Shown piece by piece: positions 35,465-45,584 of a DNA stretch of 64,000 nucleotides. The DNA lies in assembly GCA_035304345.1 (NCBI GenBank), contig DATGQE010000050.1:62001-126000 (forward strand), given 5' to 3'. The notes beneath the pieces are model-generated. The model did no database searches. It saw only the letters and a list, made by a program, of their open reading frames with translations, and had not been told where the DNA came from. This stretch comes from IDS-8 sp035304345 (lineage in GTDB: Bacteria > Pseudomonadota > Gammaproteobacteria > Steroidobacterales > Woeseiaceae). The translations under genes and the position numbers were made by a program. Position 1 is the stretch's first letter. The number at the start of each line of letters is the position of its first letter.

Positions 35465-36955
35465 ATGGCCCGTTACGACGACATTCTCGAGACCATCGGC
35501 CGCACGCCGCTGGTCAGGCTCAATCGCCTCGCCCCGCCGGGGGTGAACCTGTACGTGAAGCTCGAGGCCTTCAACCCGATGGGCTCGGTCAAGGACCGCA
35601 TGGCCCGGGCGGTGATCGAGGACGCGGAAGCGCGCGGCCTGCTCGCGCCCGGGCAGACCGTCATCGAGGCGACCAGCGGCAACACCGGCATCGGCCTCGC
35701 CATGGTGTGCGCCCGGAAGGGTTACCCGCTGGTCGTCGTCATGGCGGAGAACTTCAGCATCGAGCGCCGCAAGCTTTTGCGCTATCTCGGCGCGAAGGTG
35801 GTGCTCACGCCCGCGTCCGAGAAGGGCACCGGCATGCTGCGCAAGGCGGTCGAGCTCGCCGAGACGCACGGCTGGTTCCTGTGCCGCCAGTTCGAGAACG
35901 AAGCGAATGCCCGGGTCCACACGCGGACCACGGCGCGGGAGATCCTGGCGGATTTCGAGGGCGAAACCCTGCATTACTTCGTGACCGGGGCAGGGACGGG
36001 CGGCACGCTGCTCGGCGTGGGCCGCGCGCTGCGCGAGGACGCACCGGGCACGAAGATCGTCGCGGCGGAGCCCGACAACTCGCGCGTGCTGGCGAGCGGC
36101 ATCCCGCAGCGGCGCCGGTCGGACGGGGAGCCCGACGGCAGCCATCCGCATTTCCGCCCGCACCTGATGCAGGGCTGGAGCCCGGACTTCATTCCCGCGC
36201 TGACGGAAAAGGCGCTCGCCGAAGGGCTCGTGGACGAGATCGTCCCGGTATCCGGGGCCGACGCCATGCGCCTGTCCCGCGAGCTCGCGCAGAAGGAGGG
36301 CATCTTCGTCGGCACCTCGAGCGGCGGGACGCTCGCCGCGGCGCTCGCCGTCGCGGAGCGGTCGCCGGCCGGCACGAACATCGTGTGCATGCTGCCGGAC
36401 ACTGGCGAACGGTACCTGTCGACGCCGCTCTTCGAGCACATCCAGGAGGACATGACGGACGAGGAGCTCGCGATCTCGCGCTCGACGCCCAACTACCGCT
36501 TCGACGTGCCGTCCTGCCCGGTGCCGCCGCGGCCGGTCACGCAGCCTGCGGCGCTCGATGCCGAGGCGGAGCGGTTCTTCACCGAGGTCGTCGGCGCCGA
36601 GCCGGTCGTGCTGTTCGCGCTCGAGTGGTGCGAGTTCTGCTGGTCGGTGCGCAAGCTGTTCGCGAAGCTCGGCATCGCCTATCGCAGCGTCGACCTCGAC
36701 TCCGTCGAGTACCAGGCGAACGACTTCGGCGGCCGGATACGTGCGGTGCTCGCCGCGCGTGTCGGCGTGCCCACCATTCCGCAGGTTTTCGTGGGCGGCG
36801 AGCACGTCGGCGGCTGCACGGAGACGTTCGACGCGATGCGCGCCGGCGACCTGCAGGCCCGTTTCCGCCGCCACGGCATTCCGTTCGACGAGCGCGTCGA
36901 TCTCGACCCGTACTCGCTGTTCCCGAAGTGGCTGCAACCGCGCAAGTCCGCGTAA
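35465..36955 (+). CDS. cysteine synthase fused to a C-terminal glutaredoxin domain
   Basis: 496 aa. Residues 1-330 are an O-acetylserine sulfhydrylase (CysK/CysM) fold: PLP Lys43 in MGSVKDRMA, substrate loop TSGNTG (70-75), phosphate loop GAGTGGT (175-181) and GTSSGG (283-288). Residues about 365-470 are a glutaredoxin: active site WCEFC (Cys389, Cys392), TVP-loop equivalent VPTIPQVFVGG and GGCTE. The CEFC dithiol replaces the usual CPYC. The fusion suggests that glutathione-linked reduction feeds or regulates cysteine formation, for example S-sulfocysteine reduction when thiosulfate is the donor (inference). Start ATG has AGGAG upstream. Followed 30 bp later by an AhpD-like gene. Confidence 0.92.
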   Translation: MARYDDILETIGRTPLVRLNRLAPPGVNLYVKLEAFNPMGSVKDRMARAVIEDAEARGLLAPGQTVIEATSGNTGIGLAMVCARKGYPLVVVMAENFSIERRKLLRYLGAKVVLTPASEKGTGMLRKAVELAETHGWFLCRQFENEANARVHTRTTAREILADFEGETLHYFVTGAGTGGTLLGVGRALREDAPGTKIVAAEPDNSRVLASGIPQRRRSDGEPDGSHPHFRPHLMQGWSPDFIPALTEKALAEGLVDEIVPVSGADAMRLSRELAQKEGIFVGTSSGGTLAAALAVAERSPAGTNIVCMLPDTGERYLSTPLFEHIQEDMTDEELAISRSTPNYRFDVPSCPVPPRPVTQPAALDAEAERFFTEVVGAEPVVLFALEWCEFCWSVRKLFAKLGIAYRSVDLDSVEYQANDFGGRIRAVLAARVGVPTIPQVFVGGEHVGGCTETFDAMRAGDLQARFRRHGIPFDERVDLDPYSLFPKWLQPRKSA

Positions 36956-36985
36956 GCCGCCGCCTGCGACGAGAGGTTCCCACAG

Positions 36986-37597
36986 ATGGCGTTCATCGAC
37001 ACGATCAGGCCGGCCGATGCCGAAGGCGACGTCCGCGCGATGTACGAGCGGCAGCAGGCTGCCTGGGGGTTCGTGCCCAACTACGCGAAGGTGTTCTGCC
37101 ACCGGCCGGAGGTGATGGCGCGGTGGGGCCGGCTGCTGGCCGAGATCAAGCGGCCGATGGACCCGCGCCGCTTCGAGCTTGTCACCTTCGCCGCGGCGCA
37201 TGCGCTGCGGCACACGGGCTGCTCGCTCGCGCACGGCAAGGCACTCGCGTACTTCATCGGCGAGGATGCCCTGCTGGCGCTCGCGCGCGGCGAGCGCCGG
37301 GACCCCGTCACCGCCGCGGAGCTCGCGATGGCGAGCTTCGCGCGCAAGGTCGCGCTGGATGCGGCGAGCATCACCGCCGGTGACGTGGACGACTTGCGAG
37401 CGCACGGCCTGGACGACGGCGAGATCTTCGACGTCGCCGCCACCGCCGCCGGCCGTGCGTTCTTCACCAAGGTGCTCGACGCACTGGGCGTGGAGGCGGA
37501 GCCGAGCTTCAGCACGCTCGGCGCCGCGCTCACGGAATCGCTGACCGTCGGCCGCGCGATCGACGCGGCGGAGCCGGAGTGCCTGCCCGCCGCGTAG
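36986..37597 (+). CDS. carboxymuconolactone decarboxylase/AhpD-like protein
   Basis: 203 aa, helical AhpD-fold protein of the peroxidase-related subgroup. The core reads RRFELVTFAAAHALRHTGCSLAHGKAL: the conserved Glu, a single Cys and the downstream His are present, but the first Cys of the CxxC pair is absent. N-terminal features (FVPNYAKVFCHRPEVMARW) and the C-terminal AFFTKVLDALGVE match the longer alkylhydroperoxidase-like family. A single-Cys active site suggests lyase or thiol-dependent activity other than AhpD disulfide cycling. Adjacent to the cysteine synthase-glutaredoxin gene, consistent with thiol redox metabolism (inference). Confidence 0.86.
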   Translation: MAFIDTIRPADAEGDVRAMYERQQAAWGFVPNYAKVFCHRPEVMARWGRLLAEIKRPMDPRRFELVTFAAAHALRHTGCSLAHGKALAYFIGEDALLALARGERRDPVTAAELAMASFARKVALDAASITAGDVDDLRAHGLDDGEIFDVAATAAGRAFFTKVLDALGVEAEPSFSTLGAALTESLTVGRAIDAAEPECLPAA

Positions 37598-37615
37598 CCG
37601 CGCGCCGCACGCTTC

Positions 37616-39775
37616 CTACAGGTTCGCGGGCTGGAAGCCCCGGTCCCGCAGCAGGGCGTCCACGGTCGCATCGCGGCCGCGGAACTGCCGGTAGGCCTCC
37701 GCCGGGTCCACCGAGTTGCGCGGCGCGAACAGGTGTTCGACCAGTCGCGCCGCCACTTCCTTGTCGTAGAAGCCGCCGGGTGCCTCCGCGAACGCTTCTG
37801 CGGCGTCGGAGGTCAGCACGTCCGCCCACATGTAGCCGTAATAGCCGGCCGAGTACCCCTCGCCCGAGAAGATGTGCCCGAACTGGGTGGAGCGGTGGCG
37901 CATCGGGATCTGCCGCGGAATGCCGAGCTCCTCCATCGCCTGGCGCTCGAACGCGTCCGGGTCGAGGCCTTCCGGATCCGTCGTGTGGTACAGCATGTCG
38001 ACCAGCGCGGAGGCGAGATACTCGGTGGTCTCGAAGCCCTGGTTGAAGGTCTGCGCCTTCCTGATCTTCGCCACGAGCTCGTCCGGAATCGGCTCGCCGG
38101 TCTGGTAATGCACGAGGTAGTTCTCGATCACCGGATCGGTCAGCAGCCAGCGTTCGAGAAGCTGCGAATGGAACTCCGTGTAGTCGCGAACGCCGCCGTT
38201 GAGCGTCGGGTATTCGACGTTCGAGGACAGGGAGTGCAGGGCGTGGCCGAACTCGTGGAAGTACGTCGACGCGTCGTCCCACGAGATCAGGATGGGCTCA
38301 CCGGGCGGTCCCTTGATGAAGTTCGAGTTGTTGGAGGCAAGCACGGTCTTCTTGCTGTCGAAGGTCGAGTGAACGCGGTAGCTCGTCGCCCACGCGCCGG
38401 AGCGCTTCCCCGGTCGGGCGAACGGGTCGAGATACCAGAGGCCGACGTGCTCGCCGGTTTCGCGGTTCGTCACCTCCCAGACCTTCACGTCCGGGTGGAA
38501 CACGGGCACCGAGCCCTCCGGGACGGGCGTGAACTCGAACCCGAACAGCTCGCCGGCGACGAAGAACATCGCTTCGCGCAGCTTGTCGAGCTGCAGGTAT
38601 TGCTTGACCTGGTCCGAGTCGAGGTCGTAGCGGTCGCGCCGCACGAGCTCCGCGTAGTAGCGATAGTCCCAGGCTTCGATCTCGATATCGTCGCCGCGCG
38701 CGTCGGCGATGGCCTGCATGTCGGCGATCTCCTCCTCGACCCGGTCGAGCGCGGCGGGCAGGACGGTGCGCATCAGCCGGAACGCGTTCTCCGGCGTGCG
38801 TGCCATGCGGTTCTCGAGGCGCCATTCCGCGTAGTTGGCGTAGCCGAGCAGCCCGATGCGCTCGTGCCGGAGCTTCAGGATCTCGGCGATGATCGCGTTG
38901 TTGTCGTTCTCGTCGCCGTTGTCGCCGCGGTCGTAATAGGTGCGCCAGACCTTCTCGCGCAGCTCGCGCTCGTCGGAGTAGGTCAGGAACGGGTCCATGG
39001 ACGAGCGCGTATTGGTGATGGCGTACTCGCCCTGTCCGCAGCGCTCGGCGGCGGCAGCCTTCGCGGCCTGCACGAAGGAGGCGGGCAGGCCGCCGAGCTG
39101 GTCCTCCGTTATGCAGGTGACGTACTTCTCCTCGTCGGCGAGCACGTTGTTCGCGAAGCGGGTGTGCAGCTCCGCGAGGCGCTGCTCGATCTCGGCGTAG
39201 CGGGCCTTGGCGGCGCCTTCGAGCGTGGCGCCGTTGCGCGCGAAATCGTCATAGACGAGCTGCACGAGCCGGCGCTGGTCGGGACGCAGGGCGGCCATCC
39301 CCTCACCGTGGTAGACGGCGCGCACGCGGGCGAACAGGGCTTCGTTCTGCCGGATGGCGTTGACGTGCGCGGAGAGCTTCGGCTCGAGCTCTGCCTGCAG
39401 CTCGCGGAAGGCGGGGCTCGACAGGTTGGAGCGCCAGATTCCGTAGTAGGTGATGACCCGGTTGAGCGCTTCGCCGGCGCGCTCGAGGGCGAGGATCGTG
39501 TTGTCGAAGTCGGCCGGCGCGGGGTTGCCGGCGATCGCCTCGATCTCCGCGAGGTGGAGCTGCATCGCCCGCTCCATCGCCGGTTTCAGGTGCTCGAGGC
39601 TCATCCGGTCGAAGGCCGGCACGCCCCCGTAGGGTCCGGTCCACTCGGCGAGCAGCGGGTTCTCCATCGCGTTCTCCACGGCCGCGGTGCTTGCCGGCGC
39701 CCCGTCCTGCGAGTCGCTGCAGCCGAAGGCGGTGAGGCAAAGGGCGACGGCGAGCCATCTCGGGAATCTCTTCAT
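37616..39775 (-). CDS. M3 family metallopeptidase lipoprotein (peptidyl-dipeptidase-like)
   Basis: 719 aa, close to Dcp/oligopeptidase A length. A signal peptide with lipobox-like TAFGC (Cys19) predicts an envelope lipoprotein, unlike cytoplasmic Dcp. The zinc site is HEFGH at 507-511, with Glu534 (DYTEFHSQ) as third ligand. Other family marks are GLWYLDPFARPGKRSGAW, TNFIKGPPGEP-like residues before the site and HIFSGEGYSAGYYGYMWADVL near the C-terminus. It should trim dipeptides or short peptides. Divergent from the HNH gene; the 246-bp gap holds a 9-bp tandem GTTGGTGTC duplication (39798-39815) just upstream of the start. Confidence 0.93.
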   Translation of the reverse strand: MKRFPRWLAVALCLTAFGCSDSQDGAPASTAAVENAMENPLLAEWTGPYGGVPAFDRMSLEHLKPAMERAMQLHLAEIEAIAGNPAPADFDNTILALERAGEALNRVITYYGIWRSNLSSPAFRELQAELEPKLSAHVNAIRQNEALFARVRAVYHGEGMAALRPDQRRLVQLVYDDFARNGATLEGAAKARYAEIEQRLAELHTRFANNVLADEEKYVTCITEDQLGGLPASFVQAAKAAAAERCGQGEYAITNTRSSMDPFLTYSDERELREKVWRTYYDRGDNGDENDNNAIIAEILKLRHERIGLLGYANYAEWRLENRMARTPENAFRLMRTVLPAALDRVEEEIADMQAIADARGDDIEIEAWDYRYYAELVRRDRYDLDSDQVKQYLQLDKLREAMFFVAGELFGFEFTPVPEGSVPVFHPDVKVWEVTNRETGEHVGLWYLDPFARPGKRSGAWATSYRVHSTFDSKKTVLASNNSNFIKGPPGEPILISWDDASTYFHEFGHALHSLSSNVEYPTLNGGVRDYTEFHSQLLERWLLTDPVIENYLVHYQTGEPIPDELVAKIRKAQTFNQGFETTEYLASALVDMLYHTTDPEGLDPDAFERQAMEELGIPRQIPMRHRSTQFGHIFSGEGYSAGYYGYMWADVLTSDAAEAFAEAPGGFYDKEVAARLVEHLFAPRNSVDPAEAYRQFRGRDATVDALLRDRGFQPANL

Positions 39776-40021
39776 GATCGGGTTCCGTTGTCGATGCGTT
39801 GGTGTCGTTGGTGTCGCGGTTGCTGCGCCGCGCCGCACGGGCGCCCATGCTAACCGATGTGGGGCCGGGACTCGCGATCGAGGTGCGGGAGGCGGCCGGA
39901 AGTTTTCGGCTACGGGTGTCATAACGGGCTGAAAAGCGGAGATTCGCGGCCGGGCGCGCCCGGGCGGGCTGGACATAATTACAGCCTGCTTTGCGTTCGC
40001 GCTGCGAGGAGAGGTGCCGCA

Positions 40022-41200
40022 ATGAATGCCCACGCCGTTGCCCGTTCCGCCCCCGATGCTCGGGAGGCCGACCACGCGCAATCGATCGACGAGCTCGACC
40101 GCGCCATCGTGAACCTCGCGGGGCGCATCAACGCCGCCACTTACGATTTGCTGGTGCTGGTCCGTCGCTTCGACGAGTGCCGGGGCTGGCTCGCCTGGGG
40201 CTTCGAAACCTGCGCCGAGTGGCTGCACTGGCGCTGCGACATCGGCCTGAGCGCCGCGCGCGAGAAGGTGCGGGTGGCGCACGCGCTGAAGACATTGCCG
40301 GCGATCGGCCGGGCGTTTGCCAAGGGCGCGCTGTCCTATTCGAAGGTGCGGGCCCTGACGCGGGTGGCGAGCCGGGAGAACGAGGACGAGCTGCTCAAAT
40401 TCGCGCTGCAGACGACGGCGGCACGGGTGGAGGAGCGCTGCCGGGAGCTTCGCTGCGGCACGGCGGCGTCGACCGGCGAGGCGCTGCGGGTGCACGGGCG
40501 CCGGTTCCTGAGCCTCCGGCGCGATCCGGCGCGGGGCGTGGTCACCATCATGGTGGAGCTGCCGTACGAGACCGGCGAGCTGGTCGACAAGGCGCTGGAC
40601 TGCGCGCTGGAGGCGACCGTCACCACCGGTCCGGAGGCGGCGGACGAGAGCTGGGCCGCGCAGCGCGCCGATGCACTGGTCGCGCTCGCCGCCACCTACC
40701 TGTCCGGTGGACGGGAGCCGAGCTCCGGCGCGTCGGATCACTACCAGGTGACCGTGCACGTGGAGGAGTCATCCCTCCGCGGAGGGACGGGGCGGGCGGG
40801 GCTGCCGATCGAGTCGGTACGCCGCATCGCCTGCGACAGCGACCTCGTGGTGTTGGTCGAGAACGACAAGGGCGACCCGCTCAGCGTCGGCCGCAAGACC
40901 CGGATCGTGCCGGCCGCGATCAAACGCGCGCTCAGGGCGCGCGACAAGGGCTGCCGCTTTCCCGGTTGCGGACGGACACGCTTCGTCGATGCGCACCACG
41001 TGGTCCACTGGTCGGCGGGGGGAGAGACCAGCCTGGACAACCTTCTCCTGCTGTGTACCGCCCATCACAGGCTCGTGCACGAGGGCGGCTTCACGATCGA
41101 GAAGGACTACCGGGACCACTGGTTCTTCCGCCGCCCGGACGGGATCGCGGTGCCGGCCGGCGGCTACCGCCCGGATGAGGTGAGCGACGGCGGCGGTTGA
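40022..41200 (+). CDS. DUF222 domain HNH endonuclease-like protein
   Basis: 392 aa. Residues about 20-300 match the DUF222 region (IDELDRAIVNLAGRINAATYD; FDECRGWLAWGFETCAEWLHWR; ALSYSKVRALTRVA). The C-terminal HNH motif is well kept: RDKGCRFPGCGRTRFVDAHHVVHWSAGGETSLDNLLLLC and HHRLVHEGGF (described in part), with paired Cys, the catalytic DAHH and the Asn. Such proteins are often present in several genomic copies and may be mobile or repeat-associated; here no flanking repeats are seen. The ATG has GAGGAG upstream. Function beyond a probable nuclease is unknown. Confidence 0.9.
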   Translation: MNAHAVARSAPDAREADHAQSIDELDRAIVNLAGRINAATYDLLVLVRRFDECRGWLAWGFETCAEWLHWRCDIGLSAAREKVRVAHALKTLPAIGRAFAKGALSYSKVRALTRVASRENEDELLKFALQTTAARVEERCRELRCGTAASTGEALRVHGRRFLSLRRDPARGVVTIMVELPYETGELVDKALDCALEATVTTGPEAADESWAAQRADALVALAATYLSGGREPSSGASDHYQVTVHVEESSLRGGTGRAGLPIESVRRIACDSDLVVLVENDKGDPLSVGRKTRIVPAAIKRALRARDKGCRFPGCGRTRFVDAHHVVHWSAGGETSLDNLLLLCTAHHRLVHEGGFTIEKDYRDHWFFRRPDGIAVPAGGYRPDEVSDGGG

Positions 41201-41227
41201 CCCGCCGCGGCGCTGCTGATCCGTCGA

Positions 41228-43599
<2,372 letters not shown>

Positions 43600-43603
<4 letters not shown>

Positions 43604-44016
43604 CGCGCACCCTCCTTGCGAAGCTGGATCTCGAGGCAGCCGTTCGCATACCGGTGCGCGGCCACCCGATACTCACCGGCAGGCAGCGGCACCAGGCGCT
43701 CCAGCCGGCCATAGGGAATCTCGAGCTGCCGGATCACCCAGCGCTCGGCCTCGGGCGGCAGGCGCCGCCGACCGGTGAGGAGCAGTCCGGTGTCGACGAG
43801 CGACACCTGGAAATCGTCGGGATCGACGTCGGGTAAGGCGACGCGGATCAGGATGCTTGAATCGCTTTCGAACACGTCCACCGGCGGCTCCCAGGCCGGG
43901 AGACGCCCGACCTGGCCCAACCGGAAGAACTGCCGGTGCAGCCGATCGGCCCGCTCCATCATGTCGCAGGCCTGGCTCCACATCAGGTGAATCGATCGAA
44001 CGGATCGCCTCGCCAC
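43600..44016 (-). CDS. Hsp20/alpha-crystallin small heat shock protein
   Basis: 138 aa. The alpha-crystallin domain spans about residues 40-130: WEPPVDVFESDSSILIRVALPDVDPDDFQV, an LTGRRRLP loop and the family-specific C-terminal YANGCLEIQL (the A-x-x-x-NG-x-L motif). The N-terminal arm contains MWSQACDMMERADRL. No IxI motif follows the domain because the protein ends in RKEGAR, so oligomer assembly may differ. Start is a GTG directly behind GGAGGAGGAT. It is cotranscribed with lon (4-bp overlap), pairing a holdase with a protease. Confidence 0.9.
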
Positions 44017-44116
44017 ATCCTCCTCCTCGTTCGGCCGGCATCAGGTCCAAGTGTAGAGGTGTAGACGCTGAAAATGCCGCACCGATCCGCCCGACATGGG
44101 GACGGATTCCGGGATT

Positions 44117-44386
44117 TCACGGGGCGGTCGCGCTTGGGGCCGGTTCAGGGCCGCCGGCAGGGGCCGGGACTGCCGGACTGCGTGGCCCGTCATGCGCCGG
44201 TGTGACCGCCGGGAGCGGGGCTGCCGACGGGATCTCGGCAGCCGGAGCCGCCGCGTACCCCCGGAGCCCGTCGATGCCGGGCTCGGCGCCGCGCGCGGAC
44301 GCGAGGGCGAGGAGGAGGGAGGCGCCCGCGGCGAGCAGGGTCGCCGCGCGGCAGAACGCGAGCACCGACCGGGACAGGGAATGCAT
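44117..44386 (-). CDS. small Ala/Pro-rich exported hypothetical protein
   Basis: 89 aa from ATG 44386, which has GAGGAAAA upstream. A hydrophobic segment (AATLLAAGASLLLALASARGA) looks like a signal peptide; the remainder is Ala/Pro-rich and without a domain. The composition could also arise by chance in such GC-rich DNA. It stands alone between hsp20 and a serine hydrolase gene on the same strand. Confidence 0.35.
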   Translation of the reverse strand: MHSLSRSVLAFCRAATLLAAGASLLLALASARGAEPGIDGLRGYAAAPAAEIPSAAPLPAVTPAHDGPRSPAVPAPAGGPEPAPSATAP

Positions 44387-44472
44387 GACCGTTTTCCTCA
44401 CGATGGCAACGTCCGGCGGGCGCCGGACAGGCGTTACTTTCGTGAGGGCACGTGGAAGCGAGCGTGAAATGG

Positions 44473-44509
44473 ACCGTGGAATCGGCGACTTGCAGCTTCA
44501 GTCCACGGT
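44473..44509 (-). terminator. inverted repeat behind the serine hydrolase operon
   Basis: ACCGTGGA (44473-44480) and TCCACGGT (44502-44509) form an 8-bp inverted repeat starting 11 bp after the stop of the last gene of the minus-strand operon. A second hairpin, GTCCGGC/GCCGGAC (44411-44428), lies further on. Neither has a T-tract, so a terminator role is tentative. Confidence 0.3.
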
Positions 44510-44519
44510 ACTACGGTGC

Positions 44520-45584
44520 CTAGCGGCCGAAGACCGCGTCCGCGATCCGCAAGGCGAGCTCGCGCGGCTCGGGGTCGTTGCGGTTGGTGAGGAGGATCAC
44601 CGTGGCACGGCGTTCCGGCCAGCGGATGACGACGTTGCGGAATCCAATGGTTTCGCCGGAGTGCCACACGGTGTCTCCCGTGATGCGCCAGCCGAAGCCG
44701 TAGTCGACCTCCGGGTCGTCCGATTTCACCCAGGGCGTGAACGCGAGCGCGAGGGACGCCTCGGAGAGGAGGCGATCGTCGTACAGCGCCGCGTCCCACT
44801 TCGCCAGGTCCTCGATCGAGGAATAGATGCCGCCGTCCCCGAGAACGGCGCTGGTCGTGCTCTGGTCGGTGCGTTTCCAGTCCCCGTCGAGGAGGCTGTA
44901 GCCGAAGGCACGGTTCGGCACCGGCGGCCCCTCCTGCACGTACGCCAGCGTGTTGTCCATGCCGAGCGGCAGGAAGATGCGCTGCCTCAGGAAGTCCCGG
45001 AACGTCGTGCCCGACGCCTGCTCCACGATGAGCGCGAGCAGGGCGTAGCCGCCGTTGCTGTAGCGCCAGCGCGTCCCGGGCTCGAAATAGAGGCCGGGCT
45101 CGGCGGCCTGCAGCTCGAGCACGTCGGCGTCGCGGAGCTGCGTGTCGAGGTCGTCCGGCATGAGCTCCTCGTAATCGACGAGGCCGCCGGTATGGGTGAG
45201 GAGGTGATGGATCGTGACGTGCGCCTGCGTCGCCGGCAGCGACGGCAGCCATTTGCGGACCGGGTCGTCGAGCCTGAGCCTGCCGTCTTCCGCGAGCAGC
45301 ATGATGGCGGCCGCCGTGAATTGCTTGCTGACGGAGGCCAGGCGGTAGTTCGTGAGCGGCGTCGCCGGCACGCGCCGCTCGAGGTCGGCGTAGCCGTACG
45401 CGCGCCGCACCACCGGCTTGCCGTCCTGCAGCACGAGCAGGGACGCACCCGGCACCTGCCCGTCGTAGTCGTGCATGAGCTGGTCGATCTCGTCCATTTT
45501 CGTGCCGGGTCCGGCGCAGGCCGCGAGCATGAGCGCCGCGCTGCAGGCGCCGGCATGCAGGAGGCGTCGCGCGCGCTCAGTCAC
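44520..45584 (-). CDS. serine hydrolase, beta-lactamase/penicillin-binding fold, lipoprotein
   Basis: 354 aa. Signal peptide with lipobox LAAC (Cys23). The class C beta-lactamase-like motifs are complete: SxxK as Ser84-Val-Ser-Lys87, Tyr-Ser-Asn in WRYSNGGYALL and His-Ser-Gly in VWHSGETIGF. Related enzymes are DD-peptidases, D-aminopeptidases or esterases. The GTG start overlaps the upstream serine hydrolase gene by 8 bp (another in-frame GTG lies 6 bp earlier). It is the last gene of the transglutaminase-TonB receptor-lysA operon, which argues for a role on D-amino-acid-containing wall peptides (inference). Confidence 0.88.
   Translation of the reverse strand: MTERARRLLHAGACSAALMLAACAGPGTKMDEIDQLMHDYDGQVPGASLLVLQDGKPVVRRAYGYADLERRVPATPLTNYRLASVSKQFTAAAIMLLAEDGRLRLDDPVRKWLPSLPATQAHVTIHHLLTHTGGLVDYEELMPDDLDTQLRDADVLELQAAEPGLYFEPGTRWRYSNGGYALLALIVEQASGTTFRDFLRQRIFLPLGMDNTLAYVQEGPPVPNRAFGYSLLDGDWKRTDQSTTSAVLGDGGIYSSIEDLAKWDAALYDDRLLSEASLALAFTPWVKSDDPEVDYGFGWRITGDTVWHSGETIGFRNVVIRWPERRATVILLTNRNDPEPRELALRIADAVFGR

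Noticed and set aside
39798..39815. Tandem GTTGGTGTC duplication upstream of the M3 peptidase as a repeat element or CRISPR-like array.
   Set aside because: Only two 9-bp copies exist, without spacers; this is a simple local duplication.
40022..41200. The DUF222-HNH gene as part of a mobile element.
   Set aside because: No transposase, integrase, terminal repeats or composition shift is seen around it; only the family's tendency to multiply supports mobility.
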